The notes under the pieces are model-generated. The model was not told the DNA's origin. It saw only the letters and a list, made by a program, of their open reading frames with translations, and did not search any database. A stretch of DNA of 64,000 nt from Thiomonas delicata. GTDB taxonomy: Bacteria > Pseudomonadota > Gammaproteobacteria > Burkholderiales > Burkholderiaceae_C. The translations under genes and the position numbers were made by a program. Shown in pieces: positions 9,969-18,290 of this stretch. How positions within the stretch are numbered: the first letter of the stretch is position 1; every line of letters starts with the position of its first letter. The DNA is taken from the NCBI RefSeq assembly GCF_900088825.1, contig NZ_LT592171.1, positions 336,009-400,008 of the forward strand. The letters run 5' to 3'.

Positions 9969-10991
9969 ATGCAGGTGGTTGTGGTGGGCGCGGGGGCCGT
10001 GGGCGGCAGCATGGCGGTGAAGCTGGCCGATGCGGGCCATACGGTGGGGGTGGTGGCGCGCGGCGCGCACCTGCAGGCCATACGCGCGCAGGGCTTGACG
10101 CTGTACGATCCGGCGGGCGCTGTCACGGTGCCCTTGCAGGCCAGCGACCGTCCGGAGGATTTCGGTCCGCAGGATCTGATCGTGCTGGGCGTCAAGGCGC
10201 ACCAGATCGGTCCCTTGCTGCCGCGCCTGCGCAGCATGTTGCGGCACGATACGGTGGTCCTTCCCGCCATCAATGGCTTGCCCTGGTGGTATTTTCATGG
10301 CGACGTCGGCGCTCGCCAACCCGCCGGCAGCCCTGCCCGCATCGCCTGCCTGGACCCGGACGGCCACATGGATGCGGCGCTGGACGCCGCGCACATCGTC
10401 GGTTGCGTGGTGCACGGTGCGGCCGAGGTCACGGCGCCCGGAACGATCACCGCCAACGGCCAGTACCGCTATGTCATCGGCGAACCCCGGCATGAGCCCA
10501 GCGCACGGGTGGACGCGCTGGCCGACGCGCTGCGCGCCGCCGGCTGCGATCCCCAGCCCACCGCGCGCATCCGCGACGCCATCTGGATGAAGCTCATCGG
10601 CAATGCCGCGTTCAACCCGGTGGCCGCGCTCACCCGCGCCCGCATGGACCAGATTTGCGCCAGCCCCGGCCTGCTGGGTCTCGTGCGCGGCATCATGCTC
10701 GAACTCATCGCCCTCACGCATGCCTACGGCTGCGACCCGCAGGTGGATGCCGACACCCGCATCGCCATCGGTCGCGGCATCGGCCCGGTCAAACCCTCCA
10801 CGCTGCAGGACCTGGAGCGCGGCCATGCGCTGGAAGTCGATCCCCTGCTCGGCGCTCCGGTGGAGTTGGCCCGCCGAGCGGGCCTCGCCATGCCGCTGAC
10901 CGAGGCGATGCTGGCCTTGCTAGCCGAACTCGACCGGCGCGTCGTGTCGGATGCGCAGGGCCTGCGGTCCGGGCGCCGAGGGCTTGGTTGA
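9969..10991 (+). CDS. 2-dehydropantoate 2-reductase-like enzyme
   Basis: A 340-residue ketopantoate reductase-family protein. The Rossmann motif is VVVGAGAVGGSMA at residues 3-15. ApbA/PanE-type features follow: LGVKAHQ near residue 77, the catalytic-Lys region WMKLIGNAAFNPVAALTRA near residue 205, and the C-terminal PSTLQDLERGHALEVDPLLG. True PanE makes pantoate for coenzyme A. Many paralogues act on other 2-oxo acids, so the pathway assignment is tentative. The ATG at 9969 follows GGGAGGAA at good spacing. It is divergent from the FUSC gene. Confidence 0.88.
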   Translation: MQVVVVGAGAVGGSMAVKLADAGHTVGVVARGAHLQAIRAQGLTLYDPAGAVTVPLQASDRPEDFGPQDLIVLGVKAHQIGPLLPRLRSMLRHDTVVLPAINGLPWWYFHGDVGARQPAGSPARIACLDPDGHMDAALDAAHIVGCVVHGAAEVTAPGTITANGQYRYVIGEPRHEPSARVDALADALRAAGCDPQPTARIRDAIWMKLIGNAAFNPVAALTRARMDQICASPGLLGLVRGIMLELIALTHAYGCDPQVDADTRIAIGRGIGPVKPSTLQDLERGHALEVDPLLGAPVELARRAGLAMPLTEAMLALLAELDRRVVSDAQGLRSGRRGLG

Positions 10992-11090
10992 TGCGGGGCC
11001 TGCAGCCATTTCCTGAGGGCCGCATCGCCTCGATAGGACGGCGACGCCGCCGCGTTCGTTTCGTATGACATGCATGCAAGGAGCAGGGAG

Positions 11091-11876
11091 ATGGATCTGG
11101 GTTTGAAAGACACCGTGGTGTTGATCACCGGCGGCAGCAAGGGCATCGGCCTGGCGTGTGCCCAGGGCTTCGCCGCCGAGGGTGCGCGCGTGGCCATCGC
11201 CTCACGCCGGCGCGAGCATCTTGAGCAGGCGACCGCGACGCTGCAGGCCGTGGGCGTGCAACCGATGGTCGTCGCCGCCGATCTCGGCGATCCGGAGCAG
11301 GCAGCGCGCATGGTGCGGGAAGTCGAGTCCCGGCTCGGGCCTGTCGGCGTGCTGGTCAATTCCGCAGGCGCGGCCAGGCGTACGCCGCCGGCCGAACTCA
11401 CCGCGGCGCACTGGCGTGCGGCGATGGAGGCGAAATACTTCACCTATATCCACGCCATGGACGCCGTGTTGCCCGGCATGGCGCTGCGCGGCGGGGTGAT
11501 CGTCAACGTGGTCGGCACGGGCGGCAAGCTGGCGTCCCCCACGCACCTGCCCGGTGGCGCCGCCAACGCCGCGCTGATGCTCGCCAGCGCCGGCCTGGCG
11601 AACGCATTCGCGCCATACGGTGTGCGCATCAATGTGGTCAACCCCGGGATCACCGCGACGCAGCGCATGCAGGAGGGCCTGGAGGCCGAGGCCCGGCTGG
11701 CGGGCAAGACGGTTGAAGAGATTTTGCAGCAGAAGTTGCGCGCCCTACCGCTGGGGCGCGTCGCCGAGCCGCAGGACGTGGCGGATGCCGTGGTGTTCCT
11801 CGCTTCGCGGCGGGCGGGTTATATCAGCGGTGCCGTGCTGGCCGTGGACGGCGCCGCTGTGCCCATGGTCGTGTAA
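11091..11876 (+). CDS. SDR-family protein lacking the usual catalytic Tyr/Lys
   Basis: A 261-residue short-chain dehydrogenase-like protein. The cofactor motif TGGSKGIG is intact at residues 13-20, but NNAG is replaced by NSAG at residues 90-93. Where classical SDRs have Ser and YxxxK, this one reads VVGTGGKLASPTHLPGGAANA (region about residues 140-160), with neither the Tyr nor the Lys in place. It belongs to an SDR subgroup with a GG(A/S)ANAAL signature. It should bind NAD(P) but may use different chemistry or serve another role. The ATG at 11091 has AAGGAGCAGGGAG just upstream. It follows the PanE-like gene by 100 bases. Confidence 0.85.
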   Translation: MDLGLKDTVVLITGGSKGIGLACAQGFAAEGARVAIASRRREHLEQATATLQAVGVQPMVVAADLGDPEQAARMVREVESRLGPVGVLVNSAGAARRTPPAELTAAHWRAAMEAKYFTYIHAMDAVLPGMALRGGVIVNVVGTGGKLASPTHLPGGAANAALMLASAGLANAFAPYGVRINVVNPGITATQRMQEGLEAEARLAGKTVEEILQQKLRALPLGRVAEPQDVADAVVFLASRRAGYISGAVLAVDGAAVPMVV

Positions 11877-11990
11877 CCTTGACGGGCGTGATGGCGCTCG
11901 GCTTTTCGCGCGCTGGTCATTGGACAATCATGGCTAGGATGCGACGCCGAAGCTTCGTAGGGAAGATCCCTAGAAAAAGGAAGGATGACC

Positions 11991-12743
11991 ATGATCGAAC
12001 CCTTGCTGCTGACCACCGCGCGCGTTTCCACCTTCGATAACAACCGCCCATTGACGGGAGCCAGCGGTTTCTTTTTCGAGCGCGACGAGCGCCTGTTTCT
12101 GGTGACGAGCCGACACGTCGTGATCGACAAGCCGAGCAACCACTTCCCGAATCGGCTCGAAATCGAACTGCATACCGACGCCGATAACCTCACGCGGTCA
12201 ACGGGCCTTTCGGTTCTGCTCTACAAAGACGGTCAAAGTGTCTGGCACCAGGGGCGGGACTCTGCTGGGGAAATCGACGTGGCAGTGATCGAACTCGACC
12301 GCGCCGCATTGCCGGCATCCGTCGCGCTGCAGTGTTTTACGCCCGACCATCTGCAGGATTCGCTTCAAGAAATCGAGGTGGGAAGCTCGCTCCTCATCGT
12401 CGGTTTCCCACTGGGGTTTCATGATGCCCTGCATCATCTTCCTGTCGTGCGCCAAGCCGTGATTGCGTCGTCCTTCGGTCTGCGTTTCCAGGGCCAGGGC
12501 TATTTCCTGACTGATGCGCGAACGCACCGCGGCACCAGCGGAGCGCCAGTCGTCATGCGCATCGCGGGGGATGACATGCCGCTACCTTGGAAGCTTCTCG
12601 GCGTGCACTCCAGCCGCATCGACATGGGCAGCCGGGATCGGCAACTGGACGAGTCGCTCGGGTTGAATTGCGCTTGGTATGCCGACATCCTGCTCACGCT
12701 GACGGCTGCGGAAGTCGCGGGCGAGGGGCCGGTCAGAAGCTGA
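11991..12743 (+). CDS. Trypsin-like serine protease without signal peptide
   Basis: A 250-residue S1/HtrA-like protease domain protein. The triad can be read as His42 in LVTSRHVV, Asp96 in EIDVAVIELD and Ser183 in HRGTSGAPV. There is no signal peptide, membrane segment or PDZ domain, so it should act in the cytoplasm. ATG 11991 is preferred over 11985 because AAGGA lies five bases upstream of it. The gene stands alone between the SDR gene and the terminator of the phasin gene. Its substrate is unknown. Cytoplasmic stand-alone trypsin domains can be effectors or regulators, but nothing nearby supports a specific role. Confidence 0.8.
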   Translation: MIEPLLLTTARVSTFDNNRPLTGASGFFFERDERLFLVTSRHVVIDKPSNHFPNRLEIELHTDADNLTRSTGLSVLLYKDGQSVWHQGRDSAGEIDVAVIELDRAALPASVALQCFTPDHLQDSLQEIEVGSSLLIVGFPLGFHDALHHLPVVRQAVIASSFGLRFQGQGYFLTDARTHRGTSGAPVVMRIAGDDMPLPWKLLGVHSSRIDMGSRDRQLDESLGLNCAWYADILLTLTAAEVAGEGPVRS

Positions 12744-12793
12744 TTCGGCGCGGCGGTGGCAGCCGGCAGGGTTCCCGGGCGTCGGCGCCAGCC

Positions 12794-12822
12794 AAAAAAA
12801 AGCCGGTCGGGATGGACCGGCT
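12794..12822 (-). terminator. Rho-independent terminator of the phasin gene
   Basis: An 8-bp perfect stem (12801-12808 with 12815-12822, AGCCGGTC/GACCGGCT) with a 6-base loop. On the minus strand it is followed by a run of T at 12794-12801. It lies about 75 bases past the phasin stop codon. Confidence 0.85.
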
Positions 12823-12897
12823 GGAAGGTACTGGGAAGTACCGAGGAGACAATCGAAAAGGCCGCGGGCGCAGCCTGAAATCGGTTTGATACTGGGC

Positions 12898-13455
12898 TCA
12901 GGCGGCGCGTTTGCCGCGGCTGGACGTGGTCTGGGCGGCCTTCATCGCGGTGTTGGTCACGGTGTTGAAGTTGGCCTCGACCACTTCGGCAGCCTGCTTG
13001 CTGGCCTTTTGCACCGAGTCGTAGGCGTTGTTGGCGGCGCTCATGGCGCTTTTCATCATCGCCACCGCGGTTTCGGTGCCGGCCGGGGCGTTCTTCACCA
13101 CGGTTTCGACCATGGCTTGCATTTTTTTCTGCGCATCGGCGGCGTTGGCTTCGATCGCCTTGGCGAATTCGGCTTGCGTGCCCGAAGCGATTTCGTACAG
13201 GTGGTGGGAGTAGGACAGCATCTTCTCGGCCATGGGCTGGGCCAGGTTGGGCTGCATCGCGGCGAATTCCTGCATGTCCTTGACCGACAGCGCGGCCATC
13301 GCGGCCTCGGACGATTCGCTCAGTGCCGTTTTCATGGTCTGCATGTTCAGTTCGAGCATTTTTTCCAGACCGTCAACGGCCTTGCCGGTTAGGGCGAACA
13401 TGGCTTCGAGTTGGGACTTCTGCGCAGCGATCATTTGTTCCGGGGTCATCATCAT
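12898..13455 (-). CDS. phaP: Phasin (PHA granule-associated protein)
   Basis: A 185-residue, Ala-rich, all-helical phasin_2-type protein that coats polyhydroxyalkanoate granules. It begins MMMTPEQMIAAQKSQLEAMF and has the phasin pattern of amphipathic helices (residues 5-150, including MEKMLSYSHHLYEIASGTQA-type segments) and a basic C-terminus SSRGKRAA. Three consecutive ATG codons start the frame, with CCTAGGAG upstream of the first. A near-consensus promoter flanked by two TGCA palindromes lies 120-170 bases upstream, and a terminator follows the gene, so it is monocistronic. PHA synthase genes are not in the window. Confidence 0.92.
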   Translation of the reverse strand: MMMTPEQMIAAQKSQLEAMFALTGKAVDGLEKMLELNMQTMKTALSESSEAAMAALSVKDMQEFAAMQPNLAQPMAEKMLSYSHHLYEIASGTQAEFAKAIEANAADAQKKMQAMVETVVKNAPAGTETAVAMMKSAMSAANNAYDSVQKASKQAAEVVEANFNTVTNTAMKAAQTTSSRGKRAA

Positions 13456-13554
13456 GGGCTCCTAGGCTTCCAAAGTTGAACAGGACTGCATGCCCGATTC
13501 TGGTCTGTGATCAAGTCAAATCCGTGACACTGATCCCCGTGCTTGGCATGCGAG

Positions 13555-13569
13555 TTGTGCATTGCACAA
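13555..13569. promoter_or_regulatory. Palindromic operator next to the phaP -10 box (PhaR-like candidate)
   Basis: A perfect 15-bp palindrome, TTGTGCATTGCACAA, with TGC-N3-GCA at its centre. It lies immediately downstream of the -10 hexamer of the phasin promoter, where a repressor would block transcription. The PHA-responsive repressor PhaR is known to bind TGC-rich palindromes in phaP promoters. The assignment to PhaR is inference. Confidence 0.65.
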
Positions 13570-13574
13570 GACAA

Positions 13575-13602
13575 ATTCTAGGGGGAGAAAAGTGAAAGTC
13601 AA
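13575..13602 (-). promoter_or_regulatory. Sigma-70 promoter of phaP
   Basis: On the minus strand TTGACT (13597-13602) and TAGAAT (13575-13580) are separated by 16 bases. This is close to the sigma-70 consensus. Transcription would start near 13567, giving a leader of about 110 bases before the phasin ATG. Confidence 0.75.
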
Positions 13603-13611
13603 GAACTTTTT

Positions 13612-13626
13612 TGGTGCAATGCAACA
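13612..13626. promoter_or_regulatory. Second TGCA palindrome upstream of the phaP -35 box
   Basis: TGCAATGCA (13615-13623) sits in the imperfect palindrome TTGGTGCAATGCAACAA, just upstream of the -35 box. Its centre is 57 bases from that of the first operator, so the two sites bracket the promoter and could be bridged by one repressor oligomer. The remaining bases from 13630 to 13937, ahead of the nitroreductase gene, show no further convincing element. Confidence 0.55.
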
Positions 13627-13937
13627 ATTTTCTGGAATCCAGAAAAAGCCAAAATAAAACAAAGGGTTGCCGATGCGGGATTGGCCGTTCCCGAATGTCG
13701 GGAATTCGCTGGCACCAGGGTTGCGGCGGGTGCCAGCGTGGCCGCGATTGCTGTGGCGCACCACGCAGGGTGCCGAGCCCGGGCAAGCCGGGGCCACGGG
13801 AGCTTTCCACGGTAACGGGCCATGGGCAATACACTCGATTCGCATGTTCCCCCCGTTCGCAACACGTCGCTGGCGCCAGCCCCAACCCTTGCAGGCCGAG
13901 GGTCCGCGCGCTGCCGCCCGGCTCACAGGAGTCATCC

Positions 13938-14642
13938 ATGTCCAAGGCGGTTGATGCCGCAAGCGCCGCGTGGGTCGACGCGGCCATCACCGGCCGCCAC
14001 TCGATGCGCCGTTTCCTCCCGGCCGAGGTGCCGCGCACGGTTCTCGAAGCGATCCTGCGCGTGGCCTCGCATGCACCGTCGGGCACCAACACCCAGCCGT
14101 GGCAGGTGCACGTGCTCACCGGCGCGGCGCGCCAGCGCCTGAGCGCGCGCATCGCGGCCGCTTACGACGATCCCGCGCAAGAGGCGCAGCACACCGAGGA
14201 GTACGCCTACTACCCGCGCCAGTGGGTGTCGCCGTACATCGACCGGCGCCGCAAGGTCGGCTGGGATCTGTACGGCCTGCTCGGCATCAAGAAGGGCGAC
14301 AAGGCCGCCATGCACGCCCAGCATCGGCGCAACTACCTGTTCTTCGACGCCCCCGTGGGCCTGATCTTCACCATCGACCGCGTCATGGAGCTGGGCAGCT
14401 GGCTGGACTACGGCATGTTCCTGCAGAACATCATGGTCGCGGCGCGGGCGCGCGGGCTGGACACCTGCCCGCAGGCGGCGTTCTGCCAGTTCCACCGCAT
14501 CATCGAGGACGAACTGGGCCTGGGTCCGCAGCAGCAGGTGGTGTGCGGCATGTCGCTGGGCTGGGCGGACCCGGCGGCGATCGAAAACACCCTGGTGACC
14601 GATCGTGTTCCGGTGGCCGAATTCGCGAGATTCCTGGCATGA
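13938..14642 (+). CDS. Nitroreductase-family flavoprotein
   Basis: A 234-residue FMN-dependent nitroreductase-type oxidoreductase. Family features are the N-terminal [31 protein letters not shown] (FMN phosphate region), the middle [20 protein letters not shown], and the C-terminal [10 protein letters not shown]. Such enzymes reduce nitroaromatics or quinones with NAD(P)H; the natural substrate is unknown. The start ATG 13938 has CAGGAG upstream. Its stop overlaps the start of the DUF1992 gene (ATGA), so it heads the packed run of genes to 20.7 kb. Confidence 0.9.
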   Translation: MSKAVDAASAAWVDAAITGRHSMRRFLPAEVPRTVLEAILRVASHAPSGTNTQPWQVHVLTGAARQRLSARIAAAYDDPAQEAQHTEEYAYYPRQWVSPYIDRRRKVGWDLYGLLGIKKGDKAAMHAQHRRNYLFFDAPVGLIFTIDRVMELGSWLDYGMFLQNIMVAARARGLDTCPQAAFCQFHRIIEDELGLGPQQQVVCGMSLGWADPAAIENTLVTDRVPVAEFARFLA

Positions 14643-14935
14643 ACGCGCTGGCGTGGATCGGCGAGACCCGTATCGCCCAGGCTATCCAGGACGGCGCGTT
14701 CGACCACCTGCCCGGCGCGGGGCGGCCGCTGGACGTGCAGCCGCGCGACGCCCTGCTCGACGCGCAGAGCCGGCTCGCGCTGGACCTGCTCGAGCGTGCC
14801 GGCAAGCTGCGCGGCACGTCGGCCGAGCGCCAGCGCGAGCGCATGCAGCTGCGCCTGCTGTGGGCCGCCGCGCTGACGCGCAGGACCGAGGCGAGCGGAC
14901 GCCGGCGCGTGCCGCGACAAGACGTGCAGCCATGA
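14639..14935 (+). CDS. DUF1992 (DnaJ-like C28 domain) protein
   Basis: A 98-residue protein with the DUF1992 signature [17 protein letters not shown] near residues 16-32. This domain is also found in eukaryotic DNAJC28; its bacterial function is not known. The C-terminal tail is very basic. It overlaps both neighbours by four bases (ATGA at 14639 and at 14932), which suggests translational coupling with the nitroreductase and pncB genes. Confidence 0.85.
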   Translation: MNALAWIGETRIAQAIQDGAFDHLPGAGRPLDVQPRDALLDAQSRLALDLLERAGKLRGTSAERQRERMQLRLLWAAALTRRTEASGRRRVPRQDVQP

Positions 14936-16152
14936 TCATCGACTCGCTGCTCGACACCGATCTGTACAAGTTCACCATGATGCAGGTGGCGCTGCATCAC
15001 TTTCCGGCGGCCCAGGTGGAATACCGCTTCACCTGCCGCACGCCGGGGCTGGACCTGGCGCGGCACATCGACGCCATCGAGCGCGAAATCGCCCATCTGT
15101 GCAGCCTGCGATTTCGTGCGAACGAACTGGATTACCTGCGCGGCCTGCGATTCATCAAGAGCGATTTCATCGACTTCCTCGGCTTGTTCCAGCTCAACCG
15201 CAAGGCGGTGCTGCTGGCGCCGGCGCGCGACGCGGCGGGGCGCGAGACCGGCGGCATCGACCTGCGCATCCAAGGCCCCTGGTTGCACACCATCCTGTTC
15301 GAGGTGCCGTTGCTGGCCATCGTCAACGAGGTCTACTTTCGCCACGCCGTGCCCGAGCCGGATCTGGATCTTGGCCGCAAGCGCCTGCAGGACAAGGCGG
15401 CCGCCTTGCGGCAGCCGGGCCTGGAGGGCGTGCGCATCGCCGACTACGGCACGCGCCGGCGCTATTCGAAACACTGGCACGACGAGGTCCTGCGCACGCT
15501 CAAAAGCAGCCTCGGCGCGCAGTTGGCGGGCACCAGCAATGTGATGTACGCCATGCGCCACGGGCTTACGCCGCTGGGCACCATGGCCCACGAGTACCTT
15601 CAGGCCTGCCAGGCGCTGGGTCCGCGCCTGCGCGACAGCCAGACCTTCGCCCTCGAGACCTGGGCGCAGGAATACCGCGGCGACCTGGGCATCGCGCTGT
15701 CGGACGTCTACGGCCTGCAGGCCTTCCTGCGCGACTTCGACCTGTACTTCTGCAAGCTGTTCGACGGTGCCCGGCACGACTCCGGCGACCCCGTCGCCTG
15801 GGGCGAGGCGCTCATCGCGCACTACCAGCGGCACCGCATCGATCCGCGCACCAAGACCCTCGTCTTCAGCGACGCGCTCACCGTGGAACGGGTGATCGAG
15901 CTGTACCGGCTCTTCCACGGCCGCGCCCAAGTCGCCTTCGGCATCGGCACCCACCTCACGCACGACCTGGGCCACGCCCCGGCGCAGATGGTGATCAAGA
16001 TGGTGCGCTGCAACGGGCAGCCGGTGGCCAAGATCAGCGATTCGCCCGGCAAGAACCAGGTGCTGGACCCGGCCTACATCGCCTACCTGCGCGAAGTGTT
16101 CGACATCCCGCCCCAGGCGGTGCTGCCCGAGGCCGAGCCCGAGGGCGGTTGA
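14932..16152 (+). CDS. pncB: Nicotinate phosphoribosyltransferase
   Basis: A 406-residue enzyme of NAD salvage that joins nicotinate and PRPP to form nicotinate mononucleotide using ATP. The sequence starts [20 protein letters not shown], which is the typical N-terminus. It contains [16 protein letters not shown], with a His that is a candidate for the phosphorylated residue, then [16 protein letters not shown] and the C-terminal SDSPGKNQ-type region. Length agrees with the family (about 400). The ATG overlaps the stop of the DUF1992 gene. The enzyme is cytoplasmic. Confidence 0.96.
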   Translation: MIIDSLLDTDLYKFTMMQVALHHFPAAQVEYRFTCRTPGLDLARHIDAIEREIAHLCSLRFRANELDYLRGLRFIKSDFIDFLGLFQLNRKAVLLAPARDAAGRETGGIDLRIQGPWLHTILFEVPLLAIVNEVYFRHAVPEPDLDLGRKRLQDKAAALRQPGLEGVRIADYGTRRRYSKHWHDEVLRTLKSSLGAQLAGTSNVMYAMRHGLTPLGTMAHEYLQACQALGPRLRDSQTFALETWAQEYRGDLGIALSDVYGLQAFLRDFDLYFCKLFDGARHDSGDPVAWGEALIAHYQRHRIDPRTKTLVFSDALTVERVIELYRLFHGRAQVAFGIGTHLTHDLGHAPAQMVIKMVRCNGQPVAKISDSPGKNQVLDPAYIAYLREVFDIPPQAVLPEAEPEGG

Positions 16153-16210
16153 AGCCGGTTTCGTGCCGGGCCGAGGCGCGCGGGCCGTGCGAACTCCTAT
16201 CATCAACCCC

Positions 16211-16873
16211 ATGGAGACCACCACAGCACGACAAGCCATTCTCGACCGCATACGCGCCCGCCAGCGGCGCGATGCACGGCTCAAACCCACCGAGCACCGC
16301 GCCGCCGAGGCCGACATCGCCAACCACCTGCGCGGTCCGCAGCCCGCGCTCGGTGACGACATGGTGCAGCGTTTCGCGCAGCAGGCCCAGGCGCTGCAGA
16401 CCACGCTGGAGCATGTGGCCGATTGGGCGGCGGCGCCAGCCGCGGTGGCGGCCTACCTGCGCACCGGGGCGCTGCCGCTGGCCGCGGCGGTCTGGCCCGA
16501 GCTGGGCCAGCTGCCCTGGGCCGAGGCTGGGCTGGCGGCGCAGCTGCGCCGCGCGCACGACGCGGACGCGGTGGGCGTGACCGCCTGCTTCTGCGCCGTG
16601 GCCGAAACCGGCTCCCTGGTGCTGGCTTCGGGCCCGCAGACTCCGGCTTCGGTCCACCTCCTGCCGGAAACCCATGTCGCGCTGGTGCCGCGCAGCCGCA
16701 TCCTGCCCACGCTGGAAGACGCCTTCGCGCTGTTGCGGGCCGAGCGCGGCGCCGTGCCGCGCGCGCTCAACATCGTGTCCGGGCCGTCGCGCACCGGCGA
16801 CATCGAGCAGACCATCGTGCTGGGCGCCCACGGTCCGTACCGTGTGCATGTGGTGATCGTCGATGCGGCTTGA
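16211..16873 (+). CDS. LutC/YkgG-family (LUD domain) protein
   Basis: A 220-residue LUD-domain protein resembling LutC, a component of the LutABC L-lactate oxidation system. The conserved C-terminal part contains VTACFCAVAETGSLVL, SRTGDIEQTIVLGAHGP and VVIVDAA. The iron-sulfur partners LutA and LutB are not encoded nearby, so a lactate role is uncertain; a stand-alone LutC-like protein may act elsewhere. ATG 16211 is chosen because the residues upstream are not family-like. The end overlaps the nhaD start by 11 bases. Confidence 0.85.
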   Translation: METTTARQAILDRIRARQRRDARLKPTEHRAAEADIANHLRGPQPALGDDMVQRFAQQAQALQTTLEHVADWAAAPAAVAAYLRTGALPLAAAVWPELGQLPWAEAGLAAQLRRAHDADAVGVTACFCAVAETGSLVLASGPQTPASVHLLPETHVALVPRSRILPTLEDAFALLRAERGAVPRALNIVSGPSRTGDIEQTIVLGAHGPYRVHVVIVDAA

Positions 16874-18290
16874 CCGGGGTTCGCGGCTGTGCCTTCTGGG
16901 CGCGCTGCTGCTCGCGCCGGGCCTGTCGCAAGCCGCCGCGACCGTGGCGCATGGCGTCGATGCCGCCGCGCTGAGCCTGTGGTGGGGCCTGCCTTTCGCC
17001 GCCATGCTGCTGTCCATCGCCTTGCTGCCGCTGTTCGCGCCCGGACTGTGGCACCATCATCAAGGCAAGATCGCCGGCGGCTGGGCGTTGCTGTTCCTGC
17101 TGCCGTTTTCCGCCATCTACGGCGCAGGCGTCACCGCCGACGCGGCCCTGCACACGCTGCTGCAGGAATACCTGCCTTTCGTGCTGCTGCTCACCGCGCT
17201 TTACACCGTCAGCGGCGGCATCGCGGTGCGCGGCAATCTGCACGGCAGCCCGGCGCAGAACACCGCGCTGCTGGCGATCGGCACCGTGCTGGCCAGTGTC
17301 ATGGGCACGACCGGCGCGGCCATGCTGATGGTGCGCCCGGTCATCCGCGCCAACGACGCGCGCAAGCACAACGCCCACGTGCTGGTGTTCTTCATCTTCC
17401 TGGTGGCCAACGCGGGCGGCGCGCTCACGCCGCTGGGCGATCCGCCCTTGTTTCTCGGCTTTCTCAAGGGCGTGGACTTTTTCTGGACCCTGCGCCACTT
17501 GTTCGCGCCGACGGCCTTGCTCTGCGCGTTGCTGCTGGCGGTGTTCTATCTGCTCGACCGCTGGTCCTGGCGGCGCGAGGACGAACGCAAACGGGTCGAC
17601 CCCTCGCCCGACAGCCCCATCCGCATCATCGGCGCCTGGAACGTGCTGTGGCTGGCTGCCATCGTCGCCGCGGTGCTGCTCAGCGGCGTCTGGAAACCCG
17701 GCGTCGGCGTGCCGGTGTTCGGCCAGACGCTGGAGCTGCAGAACCTCGTGCGCGACGTTGCGCTGGTGGTCGTGGCCCTGCTGTCCCTGCGCACCACGCC
17801 GGTGGAGGCGCGCGAGGAGAACCACTTCAACTGGGGGCCGATGATCGAGGTGGGCAAGCTGTTCCTGGGCATCTTCCTCACCATCATCCCGGTCATCGCC
17901 ATCCTGCGCGCGGGCGGCGACGGGGCGCTGGCCGGGCTGGTGCGCCTGACCAGCGATGCGCAAGGCCAGCCTGTCAGCGCCGCGTATTTCTGGCTCACCG
18001 GCTTGCTGTCCTCGTTTCTAGACAACGCGCCGACCTATCTGGTGTTCTTCAATCTGGCCGGCGGCGACGCGGCCCACCTCATGGCGCAGGCCACCACCCT
18101 GGTGGCCATTTCCGCCGGCGCCGTGTTCATGGGCGCGATGACCTATATCGGCAATGCGCCCAATTTCATGGTCAAGGCCATCGCCGAGCATCGCGGCGTG
18201 CGCATGCCCTCGTTTTTCGGCTATATGGGCTGGTCCTTCGCCGTGTTGCTGCCCGCCTTCGCCATCCTCGACCTGGTGTTCTTCCGATGA
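16863..18290 (+). CDS. nhaD: NhaD-type sodium:proton antiporter
   Basis: A 475-residue inner-membrane protein with about 12 hydrophobic segments and a cleavable-looking N-terminus (LLGALLLAPGLSQAAA). Features of the NhaD/ion-transporter superfamily are NAGGALTPLGDPPLFLGFLK near residue 185, FLDNAPTYLVFFNLAG near residue 385, and AMTYIGNAPNFMVKAIAE near residue 425. NhaD exports Na+ or Li+ in exchange for H+ at alkaline pH. It overlaps the lutC-like gene upstream by 11 bases and the dehydrogenase gene downstream by four (ATGA). Confidence 0.9.
   Translation: MRLDRGSRLCLLGALLLAPGLSQAAATVAHGVDAAALSLWWGLPFAAMLLSIALLPLFAPGLWHHHQGKIAGGWALLFLLPFSAIYGAGVTADAALHTLLQEYLPFVLLLTALYTVSGGIAVRGNLHGSPAQNTALLAIGTVLASVMGTTGAAMLMVRPVIRANDARKHNAHVLVFFIFLVANAGGALTPLGDPPLFLGFLKGVDFFWTLRHLFAPTALLCALLLAVFYLLDRWSWRREDERKRVDPSPDSPIRIIGAWNVLWLAAIVAAVLLSGVWKPGVGVPVFGQTLELQNLVRDVALVVVALLSLRTTPVEAREENHFNWGPMIEVGKLFLGIFLTIIPVIAILRAGGDGALAGLVRLTSDAQGQPVSAAYFWLTGLLSSFLDNAPTYLVFFNLAGGDAAHLMAQATTLVAISAGAVFMGAMTYIGNAPNFMVKAIAEHRGVRMPSFFGYMGWSFAVLLPAFAILDLVFFR

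Noticed and set aside
9807-10826. An N-terminal extension of the FUSC protein that would give 1063 residues.
   Set aside because: It lies antisense to the well-supported PanE-like gene and adds no FUSC-like sequence; the family start fits ATG 9806 or later.
16211-16873. A lactate-oxidation (lutABC) operon around the LutC-like gene.
   Set aside because: No LutA-type Cys-rich protein or LutB-type Fe-S protein is encoded on either side; the neighbours are pncB and nhaD.
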